This document shows, one piece after another, positions 52,994-62,044 of a stretch of DNA of 64,000 bases. The first letter of the stretch is position 1. Each line of letters begins with the position of its first letter. The position numbers were made by a program, and so were the translations under genes. Below the pieces are notes generated by a model that saw nothing but the letters and a program-made list of their open reading frames with translations, was not told the origin of the DNA and did not search any database. Source of the stretch: Paenibacillus tyrphae (GTDB taxonomy: Bacteria > Bacillota > Bacilli > Paenibacillales > NBRC-103111); the NCBI RefSeq assembly GCF_024158745.1, contig NZ_JAMZAW010000023.1:62001-126000 (forward strand). Direction: 5' to 3'.

Positions 52994-54082
52994 TTGTTGC
53001 AGCAAAGACCTAAACCGAAAAAACAAAATCCGCTTTGGTATATCGGCGCAGCCGCGACCTTCATTCTGACGCAGCTGAAAACGCTGCTGCCGCTGCTGAA
53101 GCTCGGCAAATTCGGGGGAGCGATCATCTCGATGGCGGTGACCGTCGGCGCGTATGCGATCGTGTTTCCGTGGCAGTTCGCTATCGGCTTGGTACTGCTG
53201 CTGCTCATCCACGAGCTGGGTCACGTCATTGCCGCCAAGCAAAAAGGGCTGCCGGTAACGGCTCCGGTGTTTATCCCGTTCCTTGGCGCGCTGATCACGA
53301 TGAAGCGGAATCCCCGGGATGCGGTGACGGAAGCATATGTCGCTATAGGCGGACCGGTTCTCGGAACGGTCGGCGCCTTAGCCGTATTCGGCGCAGCGTA
53401 TGTGATGGACAACCCGGAGCATAGTAAACTGCTTTATTCGATCGCTTATGTCGGCTTTTTTCTCAATCTGATCAACCTGATGCCGATTCACCCGCTTGAC
53501 GGAGGACGGATCGCGACGGCGGTGACGCGCTGGCTTTGGCTGGTCGGCTTGGTCGGAGGTTTGGTTGTTATTATATACCTGCGCTCGTATTTGTTCTTCA
53601 TCATTTGGGCAATGTTTGCCTACGACCTGTACAAAAAATTCATCAAGGACCGCAAGCAGGGCGAGGAGCGGTTCGTCAACGCGAGCTTTCTGGTGGCGGC
53701 CGAGCCGCTGCTGGCACACGGCTATATGATTCCTGGCCCGGAGCATAAGCGGGAGCTGCCTTTTGTCACGTTCTCGGATTTGGACGGGCAGCAGTATGTC
53801 AACGTCCTCTGGGAAGGCCTTCATTTTCAAGGAACGGTGCCGCTCATGCATCAAGGAATCATCAAGCGCACACACGTGACCCGGGTAGAGCATCTGCGGA
53901 AAGAAGACGGTCTGCATCTGATGATCCACTGCCAGATCGATTACCGTCTATACGAAAATGACAAATATTACGACGTTCCTACGGCGGCGCGGTGGAAGTT
54001 CGGGATGGCGTACGCGCTTCTTGCGGCGTTTCTCATCGGCATGATGTGGTACGTTCACGAGGTAACGGGACTGAAGGTATAA
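52994..54082 (+). CDS. M50-type (site-2 protease) membrane metallopeptidase
   Basis: The 362-aa protein has several transmembrane helices with LLLLIHELGHVIAAKQKGLPVTAPVFIPFLGA, where HELGH is the zinc site HExxH, and LINLMPIHPLDGGRIATAV with the third ligand Asp. The C-terminal part after residue about 215 is soluble and ends in another helix. TTG start with AGGAG at 52981-52985, eight bases upstream. Substrate unknown. Confidence 0.9.
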   Translation: MLQQRPKPKKQNPLWYIGAAATFILTQLKTLLPLLKLGKFGGAIISMAVTVGAYAIVFPWQFAIGLVLLLLIHELGHVIAAKQKGLPVTAPVFIPFLGALITMKRNPRDAVTEAYVAIGGPVLGTVGALAVFGAAYVMDNPEHSKLLYSIAYVGFFLNLINLMPIHPLDGGRIATAVTRWLWLVGLVGGLVVIIYLRSYLFFIIWAMFAYDLYKKFIKDRKQGEERFVNASFLVAAEPLLAHGYMIPGPEHKRELPFVTFSDLDGQQYVNVLWEGLHFQGTVPLMHQGIIKRTHVTRVEHLRKEDGLHLMIHCQIDYRLYENDKYYDVPTAARWKFGMAYALLAAFLIGMMWYVHEVTGLKV

Positions 54083-54129
54083 TCAACATTCCGAATCGGC
54101 GTTCGGAAGGAAAACGAGGTAACGCATAG

Positions 54130-55311
54130 ATGAAACGATGGGAATCGAAACGATTGGCCGAACTGGGTTCGGCTATTTTTTCTGAGATGGCGGCGTGGAA
54201 GCGGGAAGTGACCGCGCGCGGCGTCGATGTGATCGACCTCGGCATCGGAAGCCCGGACCGGGCGCCGTCCGCCCGTGTCATGGAAGCATTGACGCGCGCG
54301 GTGAACGATCCGGGCCTGTACGGCTATCCGACATCGGAAGGGAGCGCGCAATTCCGGCAAACGGTCGCCCGCTGGTACGCCCACCGGTTTGGGGTCACGC
54401 TCGATCCAGAGGACGAGATCGTCACGCTGATGGGCTCGCAGGACGGCCTCGCGCACTTGGCAATGGCGGTGACGGACCCCGGCGATATCGTGATGGTTCC
54501 CGATCCGGGCTATCCGATTTATTCCGCGAGTCTGGTGTTGGCCGGAGTGCAGCCTTACCATATGCCGCTGCGCGCCGATAACGGCTTTTTGCCAAAGCTG
54601 GAGGAGATCCCGGCGGACGTGGCGCGGCAAGCCAAATTCATGCTCTTGAACTATCCGAGCAACCCGCTGTCGGCGGTGGCCGACTTGGCGTTCTTCGAAC
54701 GGTTGGTCGAGTATGCCCGCGAGCACGAGCTGCTGCTGGTGCACGATCTCGCTTATTCCGAGATGTCGTTTGACGGCTTCAAGCCGCCCAGCATCTTGGA
54801 AGTCAAGGGAGCGAAGGACATCGCCGTCGAGTTCCATTCCTTATCGAAAAGCTTCAATATGGCCGGCTGCCGCATCGCCTTCATGGTCGGGCAGCGTGAC
54901 GCGGTCCGCGCTCTCCGCGTGCTGAAGTCCAATATTGACTACGGCGTATTTTTGGCGGTGCAGCAGGCCGGCATCGCGGCCCTGGAGGAGGATATGACGC
55001 CGGGAAGCCGGTCGGTCGCGGCGCTGTACGAACGGCGGCGGGATATTGTGATCGAAGGGTTGAACGAAGCAGGCTGGAGCATTCCGAAGCCGAAGGCAAC
55101 GATGTTCATCTGGGCGCCGATCCCGGAAGGCTGGACGTCTCGACAGATTTCCCGGGAAATGCTGTATTCTGCGGGAGTCGTCGTTATTCCGGGCGACGCG
55201 TTCGGCAAAGAAGGCGAAGGCTACGTCCGTATCGCTCTCGTTCAGGAAGAGGACCGGCTGCAGGAAGCGGTCCGCCGGATCGGACAGTTTTTGCGGGAGG
55301 CTTCCCATTAA
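54130..55311 (+). CDS. Class I/II aminotransferase (LL-diaminopimelate aminotransferase-like)
   Basis: A 393-aa PLP enzyme: VIDLGIGSPDRAPSARVMEAL at the start, VPDPGYPIYSASLVLAGVQPYHMPL and LNYPSNPLSAVADLAFFERLVEYA in the middle, and HSLSKSFNMAGCRIAFMVG with the PLP lysine. The sequence is nearest in pattern to DapL-like and YugH/PatA-like groups. A role in lysine/peptidoglycan precursor synthesis is possible but not shown by neighbours. ACGAGGTAACG before the ATG is a modest binding site. Confidence 0.85.
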   Translation: MKRWESKRLAELGSAIFSEMAAWKREVTARGVDVIDLGIGSPDRAPSARVMEALTRAVNDPGLYGYPTSEGSAQFRQTVARWYAHRFGVTLDPEDEIVTLMGSQDGLAHLAMAVTDPGDIVMVPDPGYPIYSASLVLAGVQPYHMPLRADNGFLPKLEEIPADVARQAKFMLLNYPSNPLSAVADLAFFERLVEYAREHELLLVHDLAYSEMSFDGFKPPSILEVKGAKDIAVEFHSLSKSFNMAGCRIAFMVGQRDAVRALRVLKSNIDYGVFLAVQQAGIAALEEDMTPGSRSVAALYERRRDIVIEGLNEAGWSIPKPKATMFIWAPIPEGWTSRQISREMLYSAGVVVIPGDAFGKEGEGYVRIALVQEEDRLQEAVRRIGQFLREASH

Positions 55312-55452
55312 CAAACGCTTGTGCTCTAATTGCTGTGTATTTTTAATGATGTCGCAATATCTTACTTTTTCCTGTCGCCAAATTGCAATTTCATCGCCGC
55401 CTCAATCATGCTACTATGAAGGCATGTCGTACAACAATAGGAGGCGTATCAA

Positions 55453-56535
55453 GTGTCCCAGAAGCTTAAAATTGCCATTATCGGATGCGGCGGCATTGCA
55501 AACGGAAAGCATTTGCCGAGTCTGTCCCGTTTAGAGCAAGTTGAACTTGTCGCATTTTGTGATATTATTTCCGATCGGGCCGAGGAAGCGAAAGCGAAGT
55601 ACGGCAGTGCGGAAGCGAAGGTCTATGAAGATTATAAAACGCTGCTGCAGGATGTGTCGATCGATGTCGTTCACGTGTGTACGCCGAACGATTCCCATGC
55701 GGAGATCACGGTTGCGGCACTGGAAGCGGGCAAGCATGTGATGTGCGAGAAGCCGATGGCCAAGACGGCGGCCGATGCGCGCCGGATGGTCGAGGCGGCC
55801 AAGCGGACGGGCAAGAAGCTGACGATCGGCTACAACAACCGGTTCCGGGCGGACAGCCTTTATTTGAAACGCATTTGCGAGGAAGGCGAGCTTGGCGACA
55901 TCTACTATGCGAAAGCGCATGCCGTTCGTCGCCGCGCGGTGCCGACTTGGGGCGTCTTCCTGGACGAGGAGAAGCAGGGCGGAGGACCGCTGATCGATAT
56001 CGGCACGCATGCCCTCGACCTGACCCTCTGGTTGATGGACAACTACGAACCGAAGGTCGTACTTGGAACGGCATTCCATAAATTATCGGGGAAAGAAAAC
56101 GCTGCCAATGCTTGGGGACCTTGGGACCCGAAGAAGTTTACGGTGGAGGATTCGGCCTTCGGCATGATTGTGATGAAGAACGGCGCGACCATCATGCTGG
56201 AATCGAGCTGGGCGCTGAACACGCTCGATGCGAAGGAAGCGAAGAGCACCTTATGCGGAACGGAAGGCGGCGCGGATATGGAGGACGGCCTCCGGTTGAA
56301 CGGCGAGAAGCTGAGCCGCTTGTACATGAACAAGATCCAGCTTGGCAGCGGCGGGGTCGATTTCTACGACGGGCAAAGCGAGAGCGCGCCGGATACGGAA
56401 ATGCGTCTGTGGATCGATGCCATCCTGCATGACAAGCAGCCGGTCGTCACGCCGGAGCAGGCTTGCGTCGTCTCCGAAATTCTCGAAGCGATCTACGAAT
56501 CGGCGAAAACGGGCAAAGCCGTATACTTCGACTAA
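55453..56535 (+). CDS. Gfo/Idh/MocA-family oxidoreductase
   Basis: The 360-aa protein has an N-terminal Rossmann fold, KIAIIGCGGIANGKHLPSLSRL, and the family block VHVCTPNDSHAEITVAALEAGKHVMCEKPMAKTA with the EKP active-site lysine. The C-terminal alpha/beta domain holds GGPLIDIGTHALDLTLWLM. Such enzymes oxidise sugars or inositols with NAD(P). GTG start with AGGAGG at 55439-55444. It forms a unit with a second member of the family and an AraC regulator. Confidence 0.92.
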   Translation: MSQKLKIAIIGCGGIANGKHLPSLSRLEQVELVAFCDIISDRAEEAKAKYGSAEAKVYEDYKTLLQDVSIDVVHVCTPNDSHAEITVAALEAGKHVMCEKPMAKTAADARRMVEAAKRTGKKLTIGYNNRFRADSLYLKRICEEGELGDIYYAKAHAVRRRAVPTWGVFLDEEKQGGGPLIDIGTHALDLTLWLMDNYEPKVVLGTAFHKLSGKENAANAWGPWDPKKFTVEDSAFGMIVMKNGATIMLESSWALNTLDAKEAKSTLCGTEGGADMEDGLRLNGEKLSRLYMNKIQLGSGGVDFYDGQSESAPDTEMRLWIDAILHDKQPVVTPEQACVVSEILEAIYESAKTGKAVYFD

Positions 56536-56559
56536 GCGCCGGAAGGAAGGATGGGAACG

Positions 56560-57579
56560 ATGATCAGAGTAGCGATGCTTAGCTTTTGGCATGTGCATGC
56601 CGCCGATTACGCGAAGCAGGCGGCGGAGCATCCGGACACGGAAATTGTGGCCGTATGGGATGAGCTGCCGGAGCGCGGACGCCGGGAAGCGGAAGCGCGG
56701 GGTGTCCGGTTTTATGACAAGCTGGATGAACTCCTCGCCCAGCCCGATATCGATGCGGTCATTGTCGATACGCCGACCAACCTGCACCGGGATGTGATGG
56801 TGGCAGCGGCGCAGGCGGGCAAACATATTTTTACGGAAAAAGTCGTGGCGCCGACGCTGAAGGAAAGCAACGAAATTATGGAGGCGGTCCGCAAGGCCGG
56901 CGTCAAATTAACGGTGTCGCTTCCGCGATTGAACGAAGGCTATACGCTGGCCGTACAGGACGTGCTGAGCCGGGGGCTGCTCGGCGAGGTGACGCTAGTC
57001 CGCACACGGCTGTCTCATAACGGCGCGATTCCGAACGATCAATCGGCGAACGGCTGGCTTCCCGCACATTTCTACAATGCCGAGCAATGCGGCGGCGGCG
57101 CGATGATCGACCTCGGCTGCCATCCGATGTATTTGGCCCGCTTGTTCCTCGGCATGCCGGAGAGCGTAACGGCAAACTACGGCTTCGTCACCGGCAGAGA
57201 AGTCGAGGACAATGCGGTGTCCGTGCTGCGTTATTCCAGCGGGGCGCTTGCCGTTGTGGAGGCAGGCTTCGTCAACCGGCACTCGCCGTTCGTTATTGAA
57301 GTGCACGGCACGGAAGGCAGCTTGCTCTATTCGACGCACGACAACCGTTTGCTCGTGCGCACAGCGAAGGGCGAAGCGGCGTCGGACGAGGAATGGCGCG
57401 TGCAGGAGCTTCCTGCCGGTCGCCTGTCGGCTTTTCATCAGTGGGTAACCCACATTCAGCAGGGAACGACGGCGGACGAAAATATCGGGCTTGCGCTGGA
57501 CCTGACAAGGTTAATGGAAGCTTCGAACTTGTCCGCACGTTCCGGGGCGGCCTGCCGGCTTAACGATTTGCAGCCATGA
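56560..57579 (+). CDS. Second Gfo/Idh/MocA-family oxidoreductase
   Basis: A 339-aa relative of the preceding gene but clearly diverged: VAMLSFWHVHAADYAKQAAEHPDTEIVAVWDE at the start, VDTPTNLHRDVMVAAAQAGKHIFTEKVVAPT with EKV in place of EKP, and GGGAMIDLGCHPMYLARLFLG. The ATG at 56560 is preferred, nine to ten bases after GGAAGGAAGG; 56551 is an alternative. The stop overlaps the AraC gene start (ATGA). Confidence 0.9.
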   Translation: MIRVAMLSFWHVHAADYAKQAAEHPDTEIVAVWDELPERGRREAEARGVRFYDKLDELLAQPDIDAVIVDTPTNLHRDVMVAAAQAGKHIFTEKVVAPTLKESNEIMEAVRKAGVKLTVSLPRLNEGYTLAVQDVLSRGLLGEVTLVRTRLSHNGAIPNDQSANGWLPAHFYNAEQCGGGAMIDLGCHPMYLARLFLGMPESVTANYGFVTGREVEDNAVSVLRYSSGALAVVEAGFVNRHSPFVIEVHGTEGSLLYSTHDNRLLVRTAKGEAASDEEWRVQELPAGRLSAFHQWVTHIQQGTTADENIGLALDLTRLMEASNLSARSGAACRLNDLQP

Positions 57580-58556
57580 ACGGTCAGTCCCGAATCGGCG
57601 CGAGGCCGTATCCGTTCGAGCTGATGCTGGAAAACCCGACGGCGCTTGACAGGCTGGAGGTGGAGTTCAAATGGGGCCGTTACGGCATTCGCATGCTGAA
57701 CTTTCACCATACCAGCTTTGCTCCGGGCCGGATCGTTCATTTTCATAAACATTCGGACTTTGAGTTTCATTTTATCCCGCGCGGCAAAGGGAAGGTTATT
57801 CTCGGCAGCGAGCCGTACTCGCTGCAGGAAGGCCAGATGTATTTGACCGGTCCCGGTCTTCTGCACTATCAGGAGGCGGACGCCTTCGAGGCGATGGATG
57901 AGCTGTGTCTGCATATCGATATTCAGAAGCTGGAAGCGGAAGAGACGGCAGACTCGGAGGCGTGGGGAGCCCGCTGGGAGCAGGCGGAGGCGGAAGCGTG
58001 CATCCGCCGCTTAGAGCAGCTGCCTCCGCGGCCGATGGCCGACAAATACAAGGCGATGGAATGCTTCATGACCGCATACCGGGCCTGGTACGAGAATCAG
58101 CCGGGCGTGCTGACGGTGATCAAGCAATCGATCATTCAGGTGCTGCTGCGGATGACGCGCGCCTACGACGATACGCCGCAGCGGGACCTGCCGTCCCGCG
58201 ATATGAAAAACTACCGCTACCAGCTTGCCGCCCAGTTCATCAAGGACAACTACATGGCGCCGTTAACGCTGGAGGTGGTGGCGGAGCGGGTGCAGGTAAG
58301 TCCGAGACAGCTGCAGCGTATTTTTCGCGAGCAGACGGGAGGCACGTTCAGCGAGTACATCGAGCATGTGCGGCTCGCGCAAATCTGCAAGGAATTGGCC
58401 GAGAGCGAGCTCACCATCGATCAGATTGCGTTTCAGAACGGCTTCTCCAGCGCCAATTATTTGCATTACGTATTCAAGAAAAAGCTCGGCACCACGCCGA
58501 TGCAGTACCGCTTGCAGCATGATGTTAAACAGAATCGGCCGTTTCCGGACACCTGA
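57576..58556 (+). CDS. AraC-family transcriptional regulator
   Basis: The 326-aa regulator has an N-terminal cupin sensor (PGRIVHFHKHSDFEFHFIPRGKGKVILGSEPYSLQEGQMYLTGPGLLHYQ) and a C-terminal pair of helix-turn-helix motifs from about residue 220 (LTLEVVAERVQVSPRQLQRIFREQTGGTFSEYIEHVRLAQI, then LTIDQIAFQNGFSSANYLHYVFKKKLGTTPMQYR). As it is coupled to the two oxidoreductase genes, it probably controls them in response to their sugar substrate. Confidence 0.93.
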   Translation: MNGQSRIGARPYPFELMLENPTALDRLEVEFKWGRYGIRMLNFHHTSFAPGRIVHFHKHSDFEFHFIPRGKGKVILGSEPYSLQEGQMYLTGPGLLHYQEADAFEAMDELCLHIDIQKLEAEETADSEAWGARWEQAEAEACIRRLEQLPPRPMADKYKAMECFMTAYRAWYENQPGVLTVIKQSIIQVLLRMTRAYDDTPQRDLPSRDMKNYRYQLAAQFIKDNYMAPLTLEVVAERVQVSPRQLQRIFREQTGGTFSEYIEHVRLAQICKELAESELTIDQIAFQNGFSSANYLHYVFKKKLGTTPMQYRLQHDVKQNRPFPDT

Positions 58557-58590
58557 CGCTGTTCTCCTTCGTTTGCGTATCGAATGCGGG

Positions 58591-58616
58591 AAAACACCTG
58601 TCAGGTGTTTTTTTTC
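58591..58616. terminator. Terminator between AraC gene and the convergent chimeric gene
   Basis: AAAACACCTG and CAGGTGTTTT form a compact perfect hairpin followed by more T residues. It serves the + strand; the A run allows use from the other side as well. Confidence 0.8.
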
Positions 58617-59347
58617 GCCTTCTTCGCTTTTTTTTCGGAAAGAAATAATCCCGCGAGCGTAAGAAACGTGCCTAATAAAGCGGTTCCGGTGATGTTCTCA
58701 TGCAGAATCAGGTAAGAGGCCGCCACGGTGATGACCGGGACCAGGTAAATGTAGACGCTTGTTTTGACCGCGCCGAGAACGCCGACGCTCCAGTTCCATG
58801 TTACAAAGCAAAGCGCGGAGGCACCGACGCCAAGAAATAATAGATTGAGAAGATGGCTTCCTTCGGCAAATCGGTCCAGATCTAAACGGAAGTCGAACAC
58901 GGGCAGCGCTGGCAGCATGAAGATCAGTCCGTAAAAAAAGACACGGCGGGTGCTGCCCACGGCAGGATAGCCAAGCTTGCTGATATGACGCATCAAAATG
59001 GAATAGGCCCCCCAAAACAAGCAGGCGAGAATAGCCAGAACATCGCCTAGCGGATTCAGTTTTAAAATATAGCTGCCATTCAAGGTGATTAAGACAATAC
59101 CGAGAATCGCGACGATGAACCCGATGAAAAACTGCAGATGCAGCGGCTCCTCTTTCAGCAGAATATCGCCGGGATGAATGGTATAGTCCTGATGGTTACA
59201 CTGTAAATACCGCTGACCTTCTTCGATAAATCCAATCACGTAATAGTCATGAAAATGATTGGGGAATTTCTGCATAATCCCTTTAAAACGATAGGCTTCT
59301 ATCTGCAAATCCGTGTCATAGCACACGGTTCTAATCTCATTGGGCAT
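58601..59347 (-). pseudogene. Chimeric gene: AraC cupin start fused to a truncated EamA transporter
   Basis: The open 248-codon frame is made of two unrelated parts. Residues 1 to about 63 are the cupin start of an AraC-type regulator ([20 protein letters not shown], then [10 protein letters not shown]). From about residue 64, [25 protein letters not shown] continues as an EamA/DMT-type drug-metabolite transporter from its third helix on ([21 protein letters not shown]), ending normally with [18 protein letters not shown]. The regulator's DNA-binding half and the transporter's first helices are missing. The best reading is a deletion joining two neighbouring genes at about 59149-59167; AGGAGGAGA before the ATG is intact. 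Confidence 0.8.
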
Positions 59348-59639
59348 GTCTTCTCCTCCTTAACAGTTCCTCCTTGTAACTATATCAGAATGCCCTCAAA
59401 GAAGAATTGGATGATATTGCTCAATCGTATTCGCTTGTATATGGAATTTTGCTACTGTTGGCTTCGTCATTCATCGGTAGAAAGTACATGAGCGTGGATC
59501 GTCTAACGGTGTTCGACTTGGAGACGTGTGACAAGAATGTTTTAATAAAGCAATAAAAAAACGGTTGAGGAGGATAATTCCCTTCTGCAACCGCTTTTGC
59601 CTTTTCTTTTTGTTCATTCCAAGAGTTCAACGTATGTTT
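59348..59639. other. Intergenic region between chimeric gene and P450 gene
   Basis: About 290 bases, less GC-rich than the core. I see a hairpin at its right side (59562-59608) that probably ends the P450 transcript, and no believable ORF. Confidence 0.55.
59562..59608 (-). terminator. Terminator of the P450 gene
   Basis: ACGGTTGAGGAGG and CCCTTCTGCAACCGC pair imperfectly; on the minus strand the stem is followed by a run of T (the AAAAAA at 59555-59561 on the + strand). Confidence 0.55.
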
Positions 59640-60878
59640 TTAGCGTTGATACCCGCGTACAGGCATATGCTTAATTCCTGAAATAAAATTAGAGCCCAGG
59701 TATTCGACAGGGCCAATCACATCAAAATGAGTAAAATTTGTTGTAAGCTCATCAAATAAAAAGGTCATCGTATGCTTGGCTATTTTGCTTCCGATGCAAT
59801 GATGGACACCTGTGCCAAAGGAAATATGAGGATTGGGATGCCGCTGCATATTAAAGGTATAAGGATCTGTAAAAATCTCCTCGTCGCGATTGGCCGAACC
59901 TACCCAGACGGCAACAGCATCTCCCTCTTTAATCGGCACTCCCCGAATTTCCGTATCAATCGTGGCATATCTCAAAAAGTGGCTGCCCGGAGAAGACCAA
60001 CGAAAAGCCTCTTCGACAAAGCTGTCCATAGATTCAGGATGTGCGGCAAGCTCCTCAAGCCCATTTATTTTCGTCTGCTCCAGTAACGTTGAGCTAGCGA
60101 CATGTGGAGTCGTAGCTGTGGCTCCTAGCAAAATGCTGTAGCAGTTGGAAATGACCGTTGGTATGTCCATCTTCTCGCCATCGATCTCCAGCTGTAACAA
60201 TGCGCTAATCAGGTCATCTCCCGGAGAACGGCGGCGCTGCTTGACCATATCTTGAAAGTAACCAAACAACTCCCTGTGTGCCAATTGCAAAGTCGCTGTG
60301 ATATCGCCATCTGCCAATTTATATTCCTCATCCTCAGGAGCAACGGACATGATGGTTAGCCGAGTCAGTGTTGGCCAATCCTCCGGAGGGCGCTCCAGGA
60401 TGCATCCGCCTACAGAAATCGATAAAGCAAACGCGGCACGAGCAAAATCAATCCCCTCATCTTCTAAACTAGGCAGAACCAGCTGGCGGATTTCCTGGCG
60501 AATTTGATCTTCATGCTTGAGGATGGAGTCAGGAGTAAAGAATTGGTGCATGGCACGTCTCATTTGGGTATGGCGGGGCGGATCTGTCACGGCCATTTGC
60601 TTGCCGCCGGAGGGATCATCCTTTCCAAGCAAACTGAGCAAATTTCCCCGTTCGGAGGTGAATGTCCTATAATCCTTCAATACCTGCACTACGTCCCTAT
60701 ATTTCGTAATCGACCAGAAGCCCAACTTGTCATCGACCTGCTGCCAATGAACAGGCGCCTGATGGCGCAGTGCGGCCCATACCGCATGAGGCTCTCCATG
60801 GCTGTATAAATAGGGATCGAGCAAATTGACCTCTTTGATGTTGACTTGAGAAAAATCAATGGAAGTCGTTGCTGTCAT
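59640..60878 (-). CDS. Cytochrome P450
   Basis: A 412-aa soluble P450. The haem loop FGTGVHHCIGSKIAK holds the ligand Cys, EEAFRWSSPGSHFLRYATID contains the ExxR helix, and LLGATATTPHVASS is the I-helix with the oxygen-handling Thr. ATG at 60878 is preceded by GGAGGAG nine bases upstream; the longer frame from a TTG is not needed. No redox partner is near. The position beside a decayed aminotransferase gene and an ABC exporter suggests a role in secondary metabolism (inference). Confidence 0.92.
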   Translation of the reverse strand: MTATTSIDFSQVNIKEVNLLDPYLYSHGEPHAVWAALRHQAPVHWQQVDDKLGFWSITKYRDVVQVLKDYRTFTSERGNLLSLLGKDDPSGGKQMAVTDPPRHTQMRRAMHQFFTPDSILKHEDQIRQEIRQLVLPSLEDEGIDFARAAFALSISVGGCILERPPEDWPTLTRLTIMSVAPEDEEYKLADGDITATLQLAHRELFGYFQDMVKQRRRSPGDDLISALLQLEIDGEKMDIPTVISNCYSILLGATATTPHVASSTLLEQTKINGLEELAAHPESMDSFVEEAFRWSSPGSHFLRYATIDTEIRGVPIKEGDAVAVWVGSANRDEEIFTDPYTFNMQRHPNPHISFGTGVHHCIGSKIAKHTMTFLFDELTTNFTHFDVIGPVEYLGSNFISGIKHMPVRGYQR

Positions 60879-61058
60879 TTTCGTTATCTCCTCCAACTGT
60901 TAAATTCTTGGAACGTTAGCCTTCTTACCTCCAAAGAGCGAGTTCTGCAATCAGTCGGCTTTACATAGAGAAAACGTGCTGGAAGCAGTCCTCCTTCCTT
61001 ATTTAAAGTCTTCGCCAGCAATCAACAAATCTGGCCGTATCCCTTCCTGTCCTTATGC

Positions 61059-61139
61059 TTATCCACTAGACGCACAAACCGCATGACAAGGCATACTAAC
61101 CCCTTTTGGCGTACAAGCAGATCCTGGTGTACAGCTCAT
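61059..61139 (-). CDS. Possible 26-residue cysteine-rich peptide
   Basis: An ATG-started ORF with AAAGGATAAGG upstream encodes 26 residues with Cys at positions 3, 9, 18 and 22, plus Pro, Gly, Ser and Thr, starting MSCTPGSACTPKG. It lies 180 bases upstream of the P450 gene on the same strand. A role as precursor of a modified peptide is conceivable, but an ORF this short can arise by chance. Confidence 0.3.
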   Translation of the reverse strand: MSCTPGSACTPKGVSMPCHAVCASSG

Positions 61140-61350
61140 CTATGCCTTATCCTTTCTTTTCCCCCTTCAAGAATAACCTTCTGCATGAAAAGAACAATGT
61201 ATATCCAAGAGTCAGGCGACTACATTTTTCGATGAATTTTATTAATAATCCTAGTAATCTCATTTATTTCACATAGAGTGATTAAAATAATAATAATGTC
61301 AATATTTGTATTATAAGGTTTTTAATTCATATGATCAATGTTTATTTTGT

Positions 61351-61612
61351 TTGTGTTATTTCCATATAGTTCACCACTAAATTTACAATCCCTTGCCAAA
61401 TAAGGCGTTTTTTAAAACCGCTTGGTTCCCTTCGGGGTAAACAATTTTTCGAAGATAGTTTTTCACTCGAATACATCATGAAACTCATTATGTTCTATAT
61501 AAAAAGTGCATCAAATTTTTCAATTAATCGAAACCATAACTTTGTAATATTACTTGTAATTATTTTATCCTCCGTTATAATGTTAATATATACTTTATAT
61601 GGAAATAACACA
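61351..61612. repeat. Region bounded by an 18-bp perfect inverted repeat
   Basis: TTGTGTTATTTCCATATA at 61351-61368 is the exact reverse complement of TATATGGAAATAACACAA at 61595-61612. The 262-base unit between them has no ORF and is very AT-rich. It could be a small non-coding mobile element or two operators around a promoter; no target-site duplication is obvious. Confidence 0.5.
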
Positions 61613-61690
61613 ACGATTACAAAATGAAATTATAATGTTCATGTTAGCAAGAGCTAATGACAGAGAAAGAGAGGGTGAGAGGTAAAGCAA

Positions 61691-61819
61691 GTGTCGACAA
61701 AAATAATTCGGGCTTCAAAGGTTATGACTTCATTCATCATGAAACGGGCCACAGACTTGTTCACCTATAGTGGGCTCAACATTTTCTCGCCAGTCACCTC
61801 CTCCCACAACATCGCCTAG
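61691..61819 (+). CDS. Possible 42-residue peptide
   Basis: A GTG-started ORF with GAGAGGT seven bases upstream. The product starts STKIIRASKVMTSFIMKRATD and ends VTSSHNIA; the N-terminal half is basic and amphipathic. No family recognised. It lies before the ectB-like pseudogene in the same direction. Confidence 0.3.
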   Translation: MSTKIIRASKVMTSFIMKRATDLFTYSGLNIFSPVTSSHNIA

Positions 61820-62044
61820 CAAAAGTTGAGGCCAGACCATCAGGCAAATTACTCCCCAAGTGGAAAGTATCAGAAAGGCACTTGAACATAGGAAGAAAAG
61901 ATAAACTCCCCCAATTTGGAAAATATCCATAGAGATACATGAGGTAGTATTTCCGATTATACATATATGAAAATAGTAAATTGGCATCATGAGCCGAAAT
62001 GGATGACTATTACCAAATTAATAGAACATGGAGGAAGAGATGCA

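Larger units (their letters stand above)
60879..62044. other. AT-rich intergenic region of about 1.1 kb
   Basis: This stretch is much richer in A and T than the rest of the window, especially from about 61200 to 61640. It holds two tiny ORFs (61059-61139 minus, 61691-61819 plus) and an 18-bp inverted repeat (61351-61368, 61595-61612). An 86-codon minus-strand frame at 61730-61990 is not convincing as a gene. Confidence 0.6.

Noticed and set aside
61730-61990. 86-codon minus-strand frame in the AT-rich region
   Set aside because: No ribosome binding site, odd composition and no family; it overlaps a better, though also uncertain, small + strand ORF.
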